Origin: Candidatus Obscuribacterales bacterium
Lineage (GTDB): Bacteria; Cyanobacteriota; Vampirovibrionia; Obscuribacterales; Obscuribacteraceae
Direction: 5' to 3'
DNA length: 64,000 nucleotides
Assembly: GCA_019752635.1 (NCBI GenBank)
Contig: JAIELX010000005.1
Span: 146,154 to 210,153, forward strand
Every line of letters begins with the position of its first letter. The stretch's first letter is position 1. This document shows positions 20,846 to 29,133 of the stretch, piece by piece. The notes beneath the pieces are model-generated. The model worked only from the letters and a program-made list of their open reading frames with translations. It did not search any database and was not told the origin of the DNA. Position numbers and translations under genes: made by a program.

Positions 20846-21676
20846 TTAGCCGACTCTTCTTCTGACTAGATCTTCTTCTTCTTCTTCTTCTTCTTCTTCT
20901 TCTGTAACTTGAGTTTTGGTTCGTTCGACAAGCGCGCGAAACAGTTCCATGCAAGTAGTTTCAACGTGATAGACGCCCAGCGGCTTGTCGTCGCTTGATT
21001 CCCATACCACTTCGTTTTTTTCGAGCCGAGTCTTAAATGCGGCAACTGGAGAATAGTTTAGTTCTTGTTTTGACAGACCGATCGCTCGTGACACGGGGAT
21101 GAGATAGAACTCGATGCCATTTTGATCGCCGCGAAGGACCAGGCTGTAGCGCGATGTTGATAGTCTGGCACGGTGCAGCGTGATTGATTCCAGTGGATTG
21201 CGCAGTTTATCGAATTTGGTAATCTCCATCACTGCTTGAGGGTTCGTCGCCGCCATGTGGAGCGGGCTGAAGCCGACAGCGTTGTTAAGTTCGTAGGCGT
21301 ACGCTTTCAAGATCTCGAATACCTGCTCCATGAGAGCAGTCATGCTGCTTCTGCACATAATTTCTGCGCGATCCGCTTGTGCTCGTACCGCTCGTTGTTC
21401 TGTCAGAAAATTGACTGATTCGTGAGCTACTCGATTGAGGAACGTGCTACGTTCGGCGTTGATTGGTGTTCTGTGCAGGACCAGGATCTGGTCGTTGATC
21501 TGTGAGGTGAAGTCCTTCTCGCTAACTTCCAGTGTCGTGTACTTGGCGCGGTCCGTGTTCTTTTGGAACCCGGCGTTTTTTCCCCATTGCTGATCGAAGA
21601 AAGGACTCTTTGAAGGGGTAACCGGACGATTGTATTTCGCCATGGTCTGAATATTGGTAAGAAGGGCTTTCAACAT
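20846..21676 (-). CDS. hypothetical protein with kinase-associated shared domain and poly-Glu tail
   Basis: 276 residues, start supported by a GGGAGG Shine-Dalgarno seven bases upstream. No signal peptide or membrane segment is visible, so it is probably cytoplasmic. Residues about 117-255 resemble residues about 138-285 of the histidine kinase encoded just upstream. The shared pattern is a helical start (MEQVFEILKAYAYELNN), then RLSTSRYSLVLRG, a GIEFYLIPVS strand matched by VIEAFVIPAS, LS..E and a final MELFRALVERT helix. I do not recognise the domain. The C-terminus is a run of about 11 Glu encoded by a GAA microsatellite, then DLVRRRVG. The gene lies between the two-component genes and the giant adhesin on the same strand, which suggests, but does not prove, a shared regulatory role. 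Confidence 0.75.
   Translation of the reverse strand: MLKALLTNIQTMAKYNRPVTPSKSPFFDQQWGKNAGFQKNTDRAKYTTLEVSEKDFTSQINDQILVLHRTPINAERSTFLNRVAHESVNFLTEQRAVRAQADRAEIMCRSSMTALMEQVFEILKAYAYELNNAVGFSPLHMAATNPQAVMEITKFDKLRNPLESITLHRARLSTSRYSLVLRGDQNGIEFYLIPVSRAIGLSKQELNYSPVAAFKTRLEKNEVVWESSDDKPLGVYHVETTCMELFRALVERTKTQVTEEEEEEEEEEDLVRRRVG
20871..20903 (-). repeat. trinucleotide microsatellite (TCT/AGA, 11 units)
   Basis: Eleven uninterrupted TCT units on the plus strand read as GAA (Glu) codons near the 3' end of the 276-aa gene. Copy-number change by slippage would alter the length of the acidic tail without shifting the frame. Confidence 0.9.
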
Positions 21677-21768
21677 AATAAACCTCCCAATCGAGATCGG
21701 CAGCTGATCTCGCTGTGATTACAGTGTTGGTAATTAGTGTGCTTTTGCCGTGCTTGGCTTATGTCACT

Positions 21769-21797
21769 ATAGTAAGTTTGAATCGGGTAACTGTAAA
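21769..21797 (-). promoter_or_regulatory. sigma70-type promoter for the 276-aa gene
   Basis: On the minus strand TTTACA (21797-21792), exactly 17 bases, then TACTAT (21774-21769). The predicted start lies about 85 bases before the ATG at 21676. It sits in the gap between the histidine kinase stop (21943) and this gene, so the 276-aa gene can be transcribed independently of the two-component operon. Confidence 0.5.
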
Positions 21798-21942
21798 TTC
21801 TCTAATTCGTATTAGCGAAAGTGCGTATGGCTTTTTTTCGAGCGAGCATGTTGCGGGACTGACTTTGGACAAACTGATTCTAATGGAGAAGACTTAGCCA
21901 TTCGTGGCAGTACCCTCACAAACTCGTGGCAATTTGTCAAAA

Positions 21943-23520
21943 TTAGCGTAAGTCTAGTTCAAGCAGTGTGCGCGTTCCCTTGCCCGGGGTGGATTCTATG
22001 TGGAGTCGGGCCTGGTAGAAACAGCGGATTAGTTCGACTCGTTCTCGAATGCTGGTGATGCCGTAGCCTCCGGATTGAGGGTCGGGTGCAGGAGTGTTTT
22101 CCGGATCGAATCCTTTGCCGTTGTCTGCTACAAGAATGCTCAGCGTGCTGCCCTTGTACTCGATGGTAACGGCTACTTTCGTAGCTTGTGCGTACTTGAG
22201 CACATTGTTCAGGCACTCCTGAACAATGCGATATACATGAAGCTCAACGGCTCCCGGCAAGGCGGGTATCTCAACATCGCAGTTCAAAACACAATCGGCG
22301 TCCGTTCTTTCGGCCATGGCTCCCAGCAAGTCTTCCAAGACGACTTGCAGTCCCCAGTCACCCAAGTCACGAGGGGAGAGTTCATAGCAGATATCGCGCA
22401 ATCTCTGCACGACTACATCGAGTGCCTCGGCAATGTATGTCGGGTCCGGTGCCGTAGCATTGCTCAAGTCCCTTTTGAGAGCCATTACATCTGAGATCAC
22501 GGCGTCGTGCAAATCACGGGCAATGCGTCGTTGAATGTCCTCTTGCTGCATTACGACTTTTTGGGCCAGATTCTGGCGCTCCTCCAGTAGTTTGTTTATC
22601 GATCCGGCCAGAGCGCCATCGATCATTTGTTCTTTGTTTACTTGTTGCAGAGGCTGCTCTTGATCTTGGGTGCTGCGAACGAGCTCCTTGAACATTTGGC
22701 GTGTCAGCACCCTCATGTCGTCCGTTCCTGCAGGCAGACCATCGAGAAGCCAGCTGCTTTCGCCTTTTCGCTGCCGCAGCTCCAGGCGCAATCTCCTGCG
22801 AAAAGTGTGTTCACCATTGGAAAGCAACATCACATCCGAAGCCGGAATGACAAATGCTTCGATCACTCCGTCAGCGGCTCTGCCGGTGATACTCCAACTG
22901 CGAGTCGCCAGACGCCAGCGGCGATATGTGAATTGCTCCATGGTTTCGACGGTCGTTAACGACTTTACTTTCTGCACCATTCTTTTCTCAGCAACAGCAT
23001 CTGGATCCGTCATATTGATTTTGAGTGCGGCCGAGGGAACCAGGGTGTTGAACTGTCTGGCGTAGTTGCACAGTAGTTCGTAAAGGTTGTCGAAAAGTTC
23101 AACAGTTTGTTCTTCCCGTTCTTCTTTTGTTCCTCGTCGTTGCGGCTTGCGGCGCCACTCGCCTGTGCTCGATATCGATTGGAGCCATTCGTTGTCGGCA
23201 TTATTACTGGAAGGCGAGAGATTCTCCGCCGGTGGTGCATCGCGAAACAGCTCCTTGCGAAAGACCGGAATGTGCGCGTTGCTACTGGACTGTTCTTTGC
23301 GACCAATTTCGACGCGATTGTCCAAATGCGGAAGTGCAGTCAGTGAAGACGGCTTTTGCGATTCGACCGAATTAGTTGTCGCGGCAGGCGCTGAATCGTC
23401 CCATGTTAATACAGCGCCATCGGGCTCTACTGCCGGCTTTGTCGCTTTGCTGATTTTTTTGCGCCTGGTTCCCGGAAAAAGCAAACTAGCCAATAACAAT
23501 GCATCGCGAAACAGCTTCAT
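21943..23520 (-). CDS. NarL-family cytoplasmic sensor histidine kinase
   Basis: 525 residues. It should autophosphorylate on His and pass the phosphate to the response regulator encoded immediately upstream. A HisKA_3-type H-box RRIARDLHDAVISDV has the phospho-acceptor His at about 338. A HATPase follows with N-box QECLNNVLKYA (about 435-445), G1 DNGKGF (about 466-471) and G2 GGYGITSIRER. No convincing membrane helix or PAS/HAMP is visible. Residues about 138-285 form an unrecognised domain shared with the neighbouring 276-aa protein and are the likely input module; residues 20-135 look disordered. The ATG overlaps the response regulator stop (ATGA), implying translational coupling. Confidence 0.93.
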   Translation of the reverse strand: MKLFRDALLLASLLFPGTRRKKISKATKPAVEPDGAVLTWDDSAPAATTNSVESQKPSSLTALPHLDNRVEIGRKEQSSSNAHIPVFRKELFRDAPPAENLSPSSNNADNEWLQSISSTGEWRRKPQRRGTKEEREEQTVELFDNLYELLCNYARQFNTLVPSAALKINMTDPDAVAEKRMVQKVKSLTTVETMEQFTYRRWRLATRSWSITGRAADGVIEAFVIPASDVMLLSNGEHTFRRRLRLELRQRKGESSWLLDGLPAGTDDMRVLTRQMFKELVRSTQDQEQPLQQVNKEQMIDGALAGSINKLLEERQNLAQKVVMQQEDIQRRIARDLHDAVISDVMALKRDLSNATAPDPTYIAEALDVVVQRLRDICYELSPRDLGDWGLQVVLEDLLGAMAERTDADCVLNCDVEIPALPGAVELHVYRIVQECLNNVLKYAQATKVAVTIEYKGSTLSILVADNGKGFDPENTPAPDPQSGGYGITSIRERVELIRCFYQARLHIESTPGKGTRTLLELDLR

Positions 23521-24137
23521 GGTTCGCTGTCCAGATTACCGTAACCGTTTTGGACCGCCCAAGCTATTAATTCTTCTCGCGTTTTCAATCCAAGCTTCAA
23601 TAAAAGCAGCTCGCATTGTTTGCGAACGGTTGCCGGTGAGGTCAGTCTTTCCTCGGCCATGTCCTGGTACTTCATTCCGCGAGCAAGAAGTTTGAGCACT
23701 TCCTGCTCGGACTTTGTCAGCTTAGTCTGTCCCGAGGCGATAGCGGCTGATATGATCGGCTTCTTTCCTGCAACGATCTCTCTCATCGCATCGGCAACCC
23801 TGGTTACACTTTCCGACTTGAGCAGATAGCCGCACGCACCGGCCGATAGTACAGCCTGTATGAATGCCGGTCTGCTCTCACCGGAGAATATCAGCACTTT
23901 GCTGTCAGGCAAATCGCAAAACTGTTTTACCATTGTTTTGGGACCGGATTTTCCCGGAAGATGCAAATCAAGCAGAATGATGTCCGGGCGTAATGCTCTG
24001 GCCATGGTCAAGCCTTCATCGGAATCGCTGCAAGCGCCACAGACTTGTAAGTCGCTCTGGGCGCTCAATCCCGATCGCAGTCCATCGAGAGTCACCAGGT
24101 GGTCTTCAAGGATGAGGACTCTGATTCTTTCTGTCAT
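23517..24137 (-). CDS. NarL/FixJ-family response regulator
   Basis: 206 residues from the ATG at 24137, preferred over an upstream in-frame start at 24188 because GGGAG lies upstream and the receiver fold begins at once (TERIRVLILEDH). Receiver: acidic pair E11-D12, phospho-acceptor D57 in ILLDLHLPG, K107 in GYLLKSES. A LuxR/NarL helix-turn-helix at about 137-200 (LTKSEQEVLKLLARGMKYQDMA) follows. It should be a DNA-binding transcription factor activated by the kinase with which it overlaps by four bases. The kinase, the 276-aa gene and the giant adhesin follow on the same strand and are candidate targets; no operator was identified. Confidence 0.93.
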   Translation of the reverse strand: MTERIRVLILEDHLVTLDGLRSGLSAQSDLQVCGACSDSDEGLTMARALRPDIILLDLHLPGKSGPKTMVKQFCDLPDSKVLIFSGESRPAFIQAVLSAGACGYLLKSESVTRVADAMREIVAGKKPIISAAIASGQTKLTKSEQEVLKLLARGMKYQDMAEERLTSPATVRKQCELLLLKLGLKTREELIAWAVQNGYGNLDSEP

Positions 24138-24245
24138 GCCACGATTCTCCCTAGCTCCTAGATACCCGTCGCGTGCACCGTGTATCACCCGAGGCTTGAA
24201 TTGCCTGCGCGCGGTGGCATAACTAAATCAAGGAGCCGGGCAGGA

Positions 24246-26180
24246 ATGTTTACAGAGAAGGGCAGTGAAATAGGAACGGTGGTGGTGGCGGATACCGCAC
24301 TCGATGCACTGGGATTGCCGCAGCGCTTCAGCGTGCGGGCTTTGATCGGACGAGGGGGCATGGGCGATGTCTACCGCGCTATTGATTCGCAGTTGGAGCG
24401 CGATGTAGCCATTAAACTGCTTCACGCCGATCTTGCAGCGACCGCCGAGGGACAACGGCGCTTTCTGCGCGAAGCGCGCACCTTAGCTACTCTGGCGCAT
24501 CCGCACATTTTGAAGATTCACATGTTCGGCATTACCGAAGGGACGTATCGACCTTTTCAGGTTTCGGACTGTCTGGAAGGGGAGAGTCTTGCCGAGTTTT
24601 TGGCGCGAGAGCGTGTCTTAGCCGTCGCCGAGTTTGAGGTCGTTTTTGGCGGCATTCTCCAGGCACTGGAGTACGCGTCTTCAAAGGGCATCGTGCACAG
24701 GGATATAAAACCGAGTAATATCTTTCTGTGTCGAGATGCCGAAGGGCTGCTGATGCCGATTCTGCTTGATTTCGGCATTGCCAGCATCGAAAGCCGTGAC
24801 GGTGGCAAAACTGTAACAGCCAGCGGTGCCATGCTCGGCAGCCCGCAATACATGAGTCCTGAGCAAATTCGCGGTGAAGCCGTCGATACCACGTCGGACA
24901 TCTACTCAATTGGAATTGTTATGTATGAATGTCTTACCGGGGCTCCGCCATTTGGAGGCCAGTCTGCGCTGGAGACGATGTATCAGCGTATGGCGTCTTC
25001 GGTACCGACTTTGAATTCGTATTTAATTGGAAGGAAATGCGATCTTGCCCTCTCCAGAATTGTATTGAGTTGCCTTCAGAAGGACAGGAAATTGCGTCCG
25101 CAGGGATTTTCCGCGCTGCGCAACGACCTGGCAGTCGCCATGAAGGAAATTCCTGAAGGGGTGGTATTTAACTCGCGAAGAACTGTCACTAAGAGCGCAC
25201 CGTTAAAAGTTTTGCTTTCCATTGCTTGCACCGCTGCTTTGTTGATAGCATGTGGTGTTTTTGCCATGAAGGGGTTGGAGTCGATCCGTATGCAGGAAGC
25301 AAAGTCTTTGCTTCACCCCAAAACCGAGCTCCAACGCGATTCGACGGAGGAACTTGAGGCAATCGCTGCAAAGGCGCAGCGCTTGTTTGATCTCGGCGAC
25401 AAGCACGATAAGGAAATTTCGGCAAAGTTGCTTTTCAGCAAGCTAACGGCACTGAGATGGCGCTACTGGAGCGAATCCATGTACGAGAAGTGGTATTCGC
25501 TCAACGATAGGGTTTGTGAACCGTTCAAGTACATGGTTAATGGAAAAAGCAAACAAGTTGATTACCTTATCGATAACTTTCATCGCACATACAAAATCGC
25601 CACAAATTCTATCGATGCAAGCGAAAAACAGAAATGGCTCACACGTTCTCATGAATCGCTAACGCAGGCAAACTTGTTGGCCCCCGGGCTTGAGAATCGG
25701 ATTTCCAACATTGCCGTTAGTCACACTCGCCTGGTAGATCTGTCCCACCAGGGGCGCTTCAAAGCAGCCAAGAAAGAGTACCTGTCGTCGTGGAACGCCT
25801 TGAAAACTGCGGAGCGGTCCGTCGGAACCGAATTTTTCTTTGGCGGTGACGTGAGGGAGGACTGGCGGCCCCATAGAGTGTCGGATACGCTGGAGCATCT
25901 TATGGAAGAGGCTGCATGGAACACGGGTGATGATCCTTTGTCGTTGTGCGAGGTCATTGCCCCCCTGGCAGATTATCTCGAAAAGCAACACGAAAAAGCC
26001 AAAGGTGATCGAGCCAAAGTGTTTGCCGAACAAAAATTGAAAGCCGCGTATCCCGAACCACCGGTGGACGAAGTGGCACTGGCGCGATACCGGGCGGTGC
26101 GAAAGGCGCTGAAAACAACTGCGGGGACGGAAGATAGAAACGATTTTTGGGGAAAGCACAATATGCGGTCAGTCTATTGA
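24246..26180 (+). CDS. transmembrane Ser/Thr protein kinase (Hanks type)
   Basis: 644 residues from the ATG at 24246, which has AAGGAG ten bases upstream; a start at 24180 would add 22 unconvincing residues. All catalytic motifs are present: Gly loop GRGGMGDVY (35-43), VAIK with K57, helix-C E76, HRDIKPSN (151-158), DFG (175-177), SPEQ (204-207). One transmembrane helix at about 321-341 (VLLSIACTAALLIACGVFAM) separates the cytoplasmic kinase from an outer domain of about 300 residues that is helical and charged, not PASTA. The ligand is unknown. The gene diverges from the two-component operon and is followed 57 bases later by a second kinase of the same architecture. Confidence 0.93.
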   Translation: MFTEKGSEIGTVVVADTALDALGLPQRFSVRALIGRGGMGDVYRAIDSQLERDVAIKLLHADLAATAEGQRRFLREARTLATLAHPHILKIHMFGITEGTYRPFQVSDCLEGESLAEFLARERVLAVAEFEVVFGGILQALEYASSKGIVHRDIKPSNIFLCRDAEGLLMPILLDFGIASIESRDGGKTVTASGAMLGSPQYMSPEQIRGEAVDTTSDIYSIGIVMYECLTGAPPFGGQSALETMYQRMASSVPTLNSYLIGRKCDLALSRIVLSCLQKDRKLRPQGFSALRNDLAVAMKEIPEGVVFNSRRTVTKSAPLKVLLSIACTAALLIACGVFAMKGLESIRMQEAKSLLHPKTELQRDSTEELEAIAAKAQRLFDLGDKHDKEISAKLLFSKLTALRWRYWSESMYEKWYSLNDRVCEPFKYMVNGKSKQVDYLIDNFHRTYKIATNSIDASEKQKWLTRSHESLTQANLLAPGLENRISNIAVSHTRLVDLSHQGRFKAAKKEYLSSWNALKTAERSVGTEFFFGGDVREDWRPHRVSDTLEHLMEEAAWNTGDDPLSLCEVIAPLADYLEKQHEKAKGDRAKVFAEQKLKAAYPEPPVDEVALARYRAVRKALKTTAGTEDRNDFWGKHNMRSVY

Positions 26181-26237
26181 GTTCGTGTGACTCGAGAGAA
26201 CGTCGCATGTAGAGGCAGTTGGACTTCTGGAAAACTT

Positions 26238-28160
26238 ATGCAGCTCGACGACCACGAGTCAAACTTGCGCGAAATGTCCGGTCTGGGGGTGTCGGATCGG
26301 TACAGACTGATCAAGTTGATCGGGCGTGGCGGAATGGGCAGCATCTATGAGGCGGACGATGTTGTACTAAACGACAAGGTTGCCATCAAAGTTCTGCACA
26401 GGGATTTATGTTCAACCGCCGATAGTCGTATAAGATTCTTGCGCGAAGCAAAAGCTCTTGCGGCGTTGAGACATTCCAATATCGTCAATATTCGCTATCT
26501 GGGTGTTACGGAGCAGGGTCGCCCCTTTCAGGTTCTGGATTACCTGGACGGTGAAACTCTGGCCGATCGCAACTTGCGCACAAACAGTCCACTCTCTCCT
26601 CGAGAATTCCAACGTATCTTTGTGCAAGTGGCCGATGCACTCGAGTACGCCCGACAGCGCAACGTGGTTCATCGCGACATAAAGCCTTCTAACATAATGC
26701 TGCGTTATGTCAATGAAGAAACGCATGCAATTCTGCTCGATTTCGGTATTGCAAAAATTATCGATGAAGACCCGGAAAAGACTGTTACCGGAATGACTAT
26801 CCCGGGAAGTCCGCCATACATGAGTCCGGAACAGTGTCGCGGCGAATCTCTCGATTTTCGCTCGGACATGTATAGCCTCGGATGCGTAATGTATGAGTGT
26901 CTCGCCATGGCACAACCGTTTTCCGGTGAAACTCACATGGAGATCATGTACAAACATTTCAACGAGGAACCTCCCCTTCTGCAAATGATGACTGAGAGCG
27001 GTAACAAGGCTCCATCACTGGTTGTGTCAGTGATAGAGCGTTGTTTGGCAAAAGACAAAGAGAGGCGCCCCGAAAGCTTCACTCAGTTGAAGGAGCTTCT
27101 TCTTGAATCAACCACGGGAGAATCGGTCTATCGTGTTACGGCCGGTGGCGGTGCTCGTGGTAAATACGGACGACACTCCGCGATCTTGCTGACTATTCTT
27201 GCCCTCGTTCTGGCCGGGGGCGTTGCCTCGCTAATGAATCGCAGGACCGCTCCTGAGCCTGCCCTGGCATCGGTTGGCGGCGACAAAGGTTGCAGCAAAG
27301 AATTGGAGCGTCTGATTGTCAAAACAAAAAAATCCATGCGTCAAATTCGGATGGGTGACGCTTCAGGGCAAAAGTCGGCAGCTGTAGTCCTATCCGTCGA
27401 TATGCCGGAGTTGGCCTTAAGGTTTGCACGAGCGCATCGCTTTGCCGAGGCGGTGCAAACTTTGAGAGACTGGTTGACTGTGTGTTCGCGACTCCCTGAG
27501 GGCGCAGGAGCTGCGACCGTGAATGCGCACAAGGTGATGGCCGATGTTTATTCCTGGTGGGCAGCTGAAGATGGCGGCAATCAGGAAGGTGAACTTCTGA
27601 AAGAATCGCGCGCGCAATATCGCGAAGCGGTGCAACAGGCACGGGCGCTGTCGTTGCATGAAGAGCAAAGTGAAGCGCAATCTTTGCTGGTCAGGAAGTA
27701 CTGTGCGGCCGGATTGATTCCTGAGTCTAAGGCGGAATTCGCCTCGTTCGCGGAGGGGCTGAAGCATCTGAAGCAACCTTCTGCTCTGGCTTATATCTCG
27801 ACTTCCCAGCCAACCGATCATCGAACTAGAGATGCACTGGAATTCGCTAAAGACTTACCTGGCACTGCCAAGCCGAAGAGTCGGGAAGATGTTCTTACTC
27901 TATGCCAGTACTGCCTAACGTTGGCCGACTATGCTGTCTCCATCGGTAAAGGCGAATGCGCGCTTGAAATTCTGCCTATTGCGCAATCCTATTTGGATCA
28001 GGCCTTTCCGAAGAAAACAGACCGACTTAGCGCGCTCTATGTTCAACCAAATGCCCAGATTGAGCACCTCCATAAGGAGGCTGAGCGGGCCAAGGCGAAC
28101 GAACCTCACGGCAGGGACGAAATTCCATTTCTTGGTCCCGGAAAAGTCCTGCACAGGTAG
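26238..28160 (+). CDS. transmembrane Ser/Thr protein kinase (Hanks type), paralogue of upstream gene
   Basis: 640 residues if the ATG at 26238 is used; a GTG at 26187 would add 17 residues that do not look conserved. Motifs: GRGGMGSIY (29-37), VAIK with K51, E70, HRDIKPSN (145-152), DFG (168-170), SPEQ (196-199). Transmembrane segment about 314-333, then an outer region of about 300 residues with TPR-like helical pairs (LALRFARAHRFAEAVQTL, then a REAVQQARALSL helix). Same layout as the preceding kinase, so the pair probably arose by tandem duplication, but the outer domains have diverged strongly. They may sense different signals (inference). Confidence 0.92.
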   Translation: MQLDDHESNLREMSGLGVSDRYRLIKLIGRGGMGSIYEADDVVLNDKVAIKVLHRDLCSTADSRIRFLREAKALAALRHSNIVNIRYLGVTEQGRPFQVLDYLDGETLADRNLRTNSPLSPREFQRIFVQVADALEYARQRNVVHRDIKPSNIMLRYVNEETHAILLDFGIAKIIDEDPEKTVTGMTIPGSPPYMSPEQCRGESLDFRSDMYSLGCVMYECLAMAQPFSGETHMEIMYKHFNEEPPLLQMMTESGNKAPSLVVSVIERCLAKDKERRPESFTQLKELLLESTTGESVYRVTAGGGARGKYGRHSAILLTILALVLAGGVASLMNRRTAPEPALASVGGDKGCSKELERLIVKTKKSMRQIRMGDASGQKSAAVVLSVDMPELALRFARAHRFAEAVQTLRDWLTVCSRLPEGAGAATVNAHKVMADVYSWWAAEDGGNQEGELLKESRAQYREAVQQARALSLHEEQSEAQSLLVRKYCAAGLIPESKAEFASFAEGLKHLKQPSALAYISTSQPTDHRTRDALEFAKDLPGTAKPKSREDVLTLCQYCLTLADYAVSIGKGECALEILPIAQSYLDQAFPKKTDRLSALYVQPNAQIEHLHKEAERAKANEPHGRDEIPFLGPGKVLHR

Positions 28161-28228
28161 CGAAATGTGAAATTCGAGCAGCGAGCTGCCAGTCGGAGGC
28201 TTGCCGATCGAGCCGGAGCGCTTGAAGA

Positions 28229-28921
28229 TCACACTAGTTGAGCCGGGCGGCCCCAAACGGCCTGTAGCGACAACATCTTTTTCTGTAGCTCGTTGCGTTG
28301 GCGGCGATCGGCGCAGCCGTTGGCCTCCCAGTACAATTGCCACCAGCGTCGGTGCGCGATTTTTTTACCTTGCGATGCTTCTTCTTCGCAGATCTCGTAG
28401 AGTCTATCGAGAAACTTCATTGCTTCCGATTGTTCGCCTGGCGTACCATCGTCTTCCGGCTCCGGGGCGGTGAACAGTGCCGGCGAAACATTTTGACGGT
28501 CTTGTCCGAAACACCAGCGCAGGCAAGTCACCACCGCTGGCTGCAAATTCTCAATCTTGGCGTCATAGGTTTCGAACCGGCGCAGGATTTTTTCGGGATA
28601 GAATTCGATATGACCGCTTTCGGGCCACTTGGCACCACTTTCAAGAGCATTAAAATTGCCGTTCTCGTAGACAAGGAAGTAACCGGAAAAATTAGTGAGA
28701 AGGATGTGAAACATCTGATCTCTAATTCTCGACCAAGCCTCGCTCGACAAGTGTTTAGCCGGATTATTGCTTTCCGAATCAGTTTCAAGCGCCAGGTCTA
28801 TCGTCTTGATGGCATTACAAACCTTGAACAGCGACGGACGTTCTAGTTTCAATTCAAGTCTTCTGAAGTAAATATAGACTTCATCAACCGGCATGCTCTT
28901 TCGTCTTTCGTTTTTCGCCAT
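28229..28921 (-). CDS. hypothetical cytoplasmic protein
   Basis: 230 residues, no signal peptide or membrane helix, no family recognised. The N-terminal half is mixed alpha/beta with FSGYFLVYENGNFNAL and GHIEFYPEKILRRF strands. The C-terminal half is helical and charged, with a WWQLYWEANGCADRRQRNELQKK stretch (about 195-217). The ATG at 28921 follows a modest GCAGG. It diverges from the glycosyltransferase gene and converges on the second Ser/Thr kinase, whose stop lies 69 bases away. Confidence 0.7.
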   Translation of the reverse strand: MAKNERRKSMPVDEVYIYFRRLELKLERPSLFKVCNAIKTIDLALETDSESNNPAKHLSSEAWSRIRDQMFHILLTNFSGYFLVYENGNFNALESGAKWPESGHIEFYPEKILRRFETYDAKIENLQPAVVTCLRWCFGQDRQNVSPALFTAPEPEDDGTPGEQSEAMKFLDRLYEICEEEASQGKKIAHRRWWQLYWEANGCADRRQRNELQKKMLSLQAVWGRPAQLV

Positions 28922-28957
28922 GGCTCGTACCTGCGTGCGGATGAATGAACCGGTGGA

Positions 28958-28985
28958 TATATACCCTGATATCTTTGTTTTTCAA
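28958..28985 (-). promoter_or_regulatory. sigma70-type promoter for the 230-aa hypothetical gene
   Basis: On the minus strand TTGAAA (28985-28980), a 16-base spacer and TATATA (28963-28958), about 37 bases before the ATG at 28921. Confidence 0.5.
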
Positions 28986-29133
28986 CAAAAGTTCATCGAA
29001 TTAATCACTGAAGAATGCGTACCCGTGGGGCTGAACGGGGCATGGTCCTGCGGGGGCGCCCATGGGGCGTGCGGCGCAGCGCCGGTCCCCGCCGTGCTAT
29101 GGTATGAAGTTGGTCCGACAAGGAGATAGATTT

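Noticed and set aside
20627..20869. 80-codon plus-strand frame upstream of the adhesin gene
   Set aside because: Overlaps the 3' end of the 276-aa gene antisense, including its microsatellite, has no Shine-Dalgarno and no recognisable fold.
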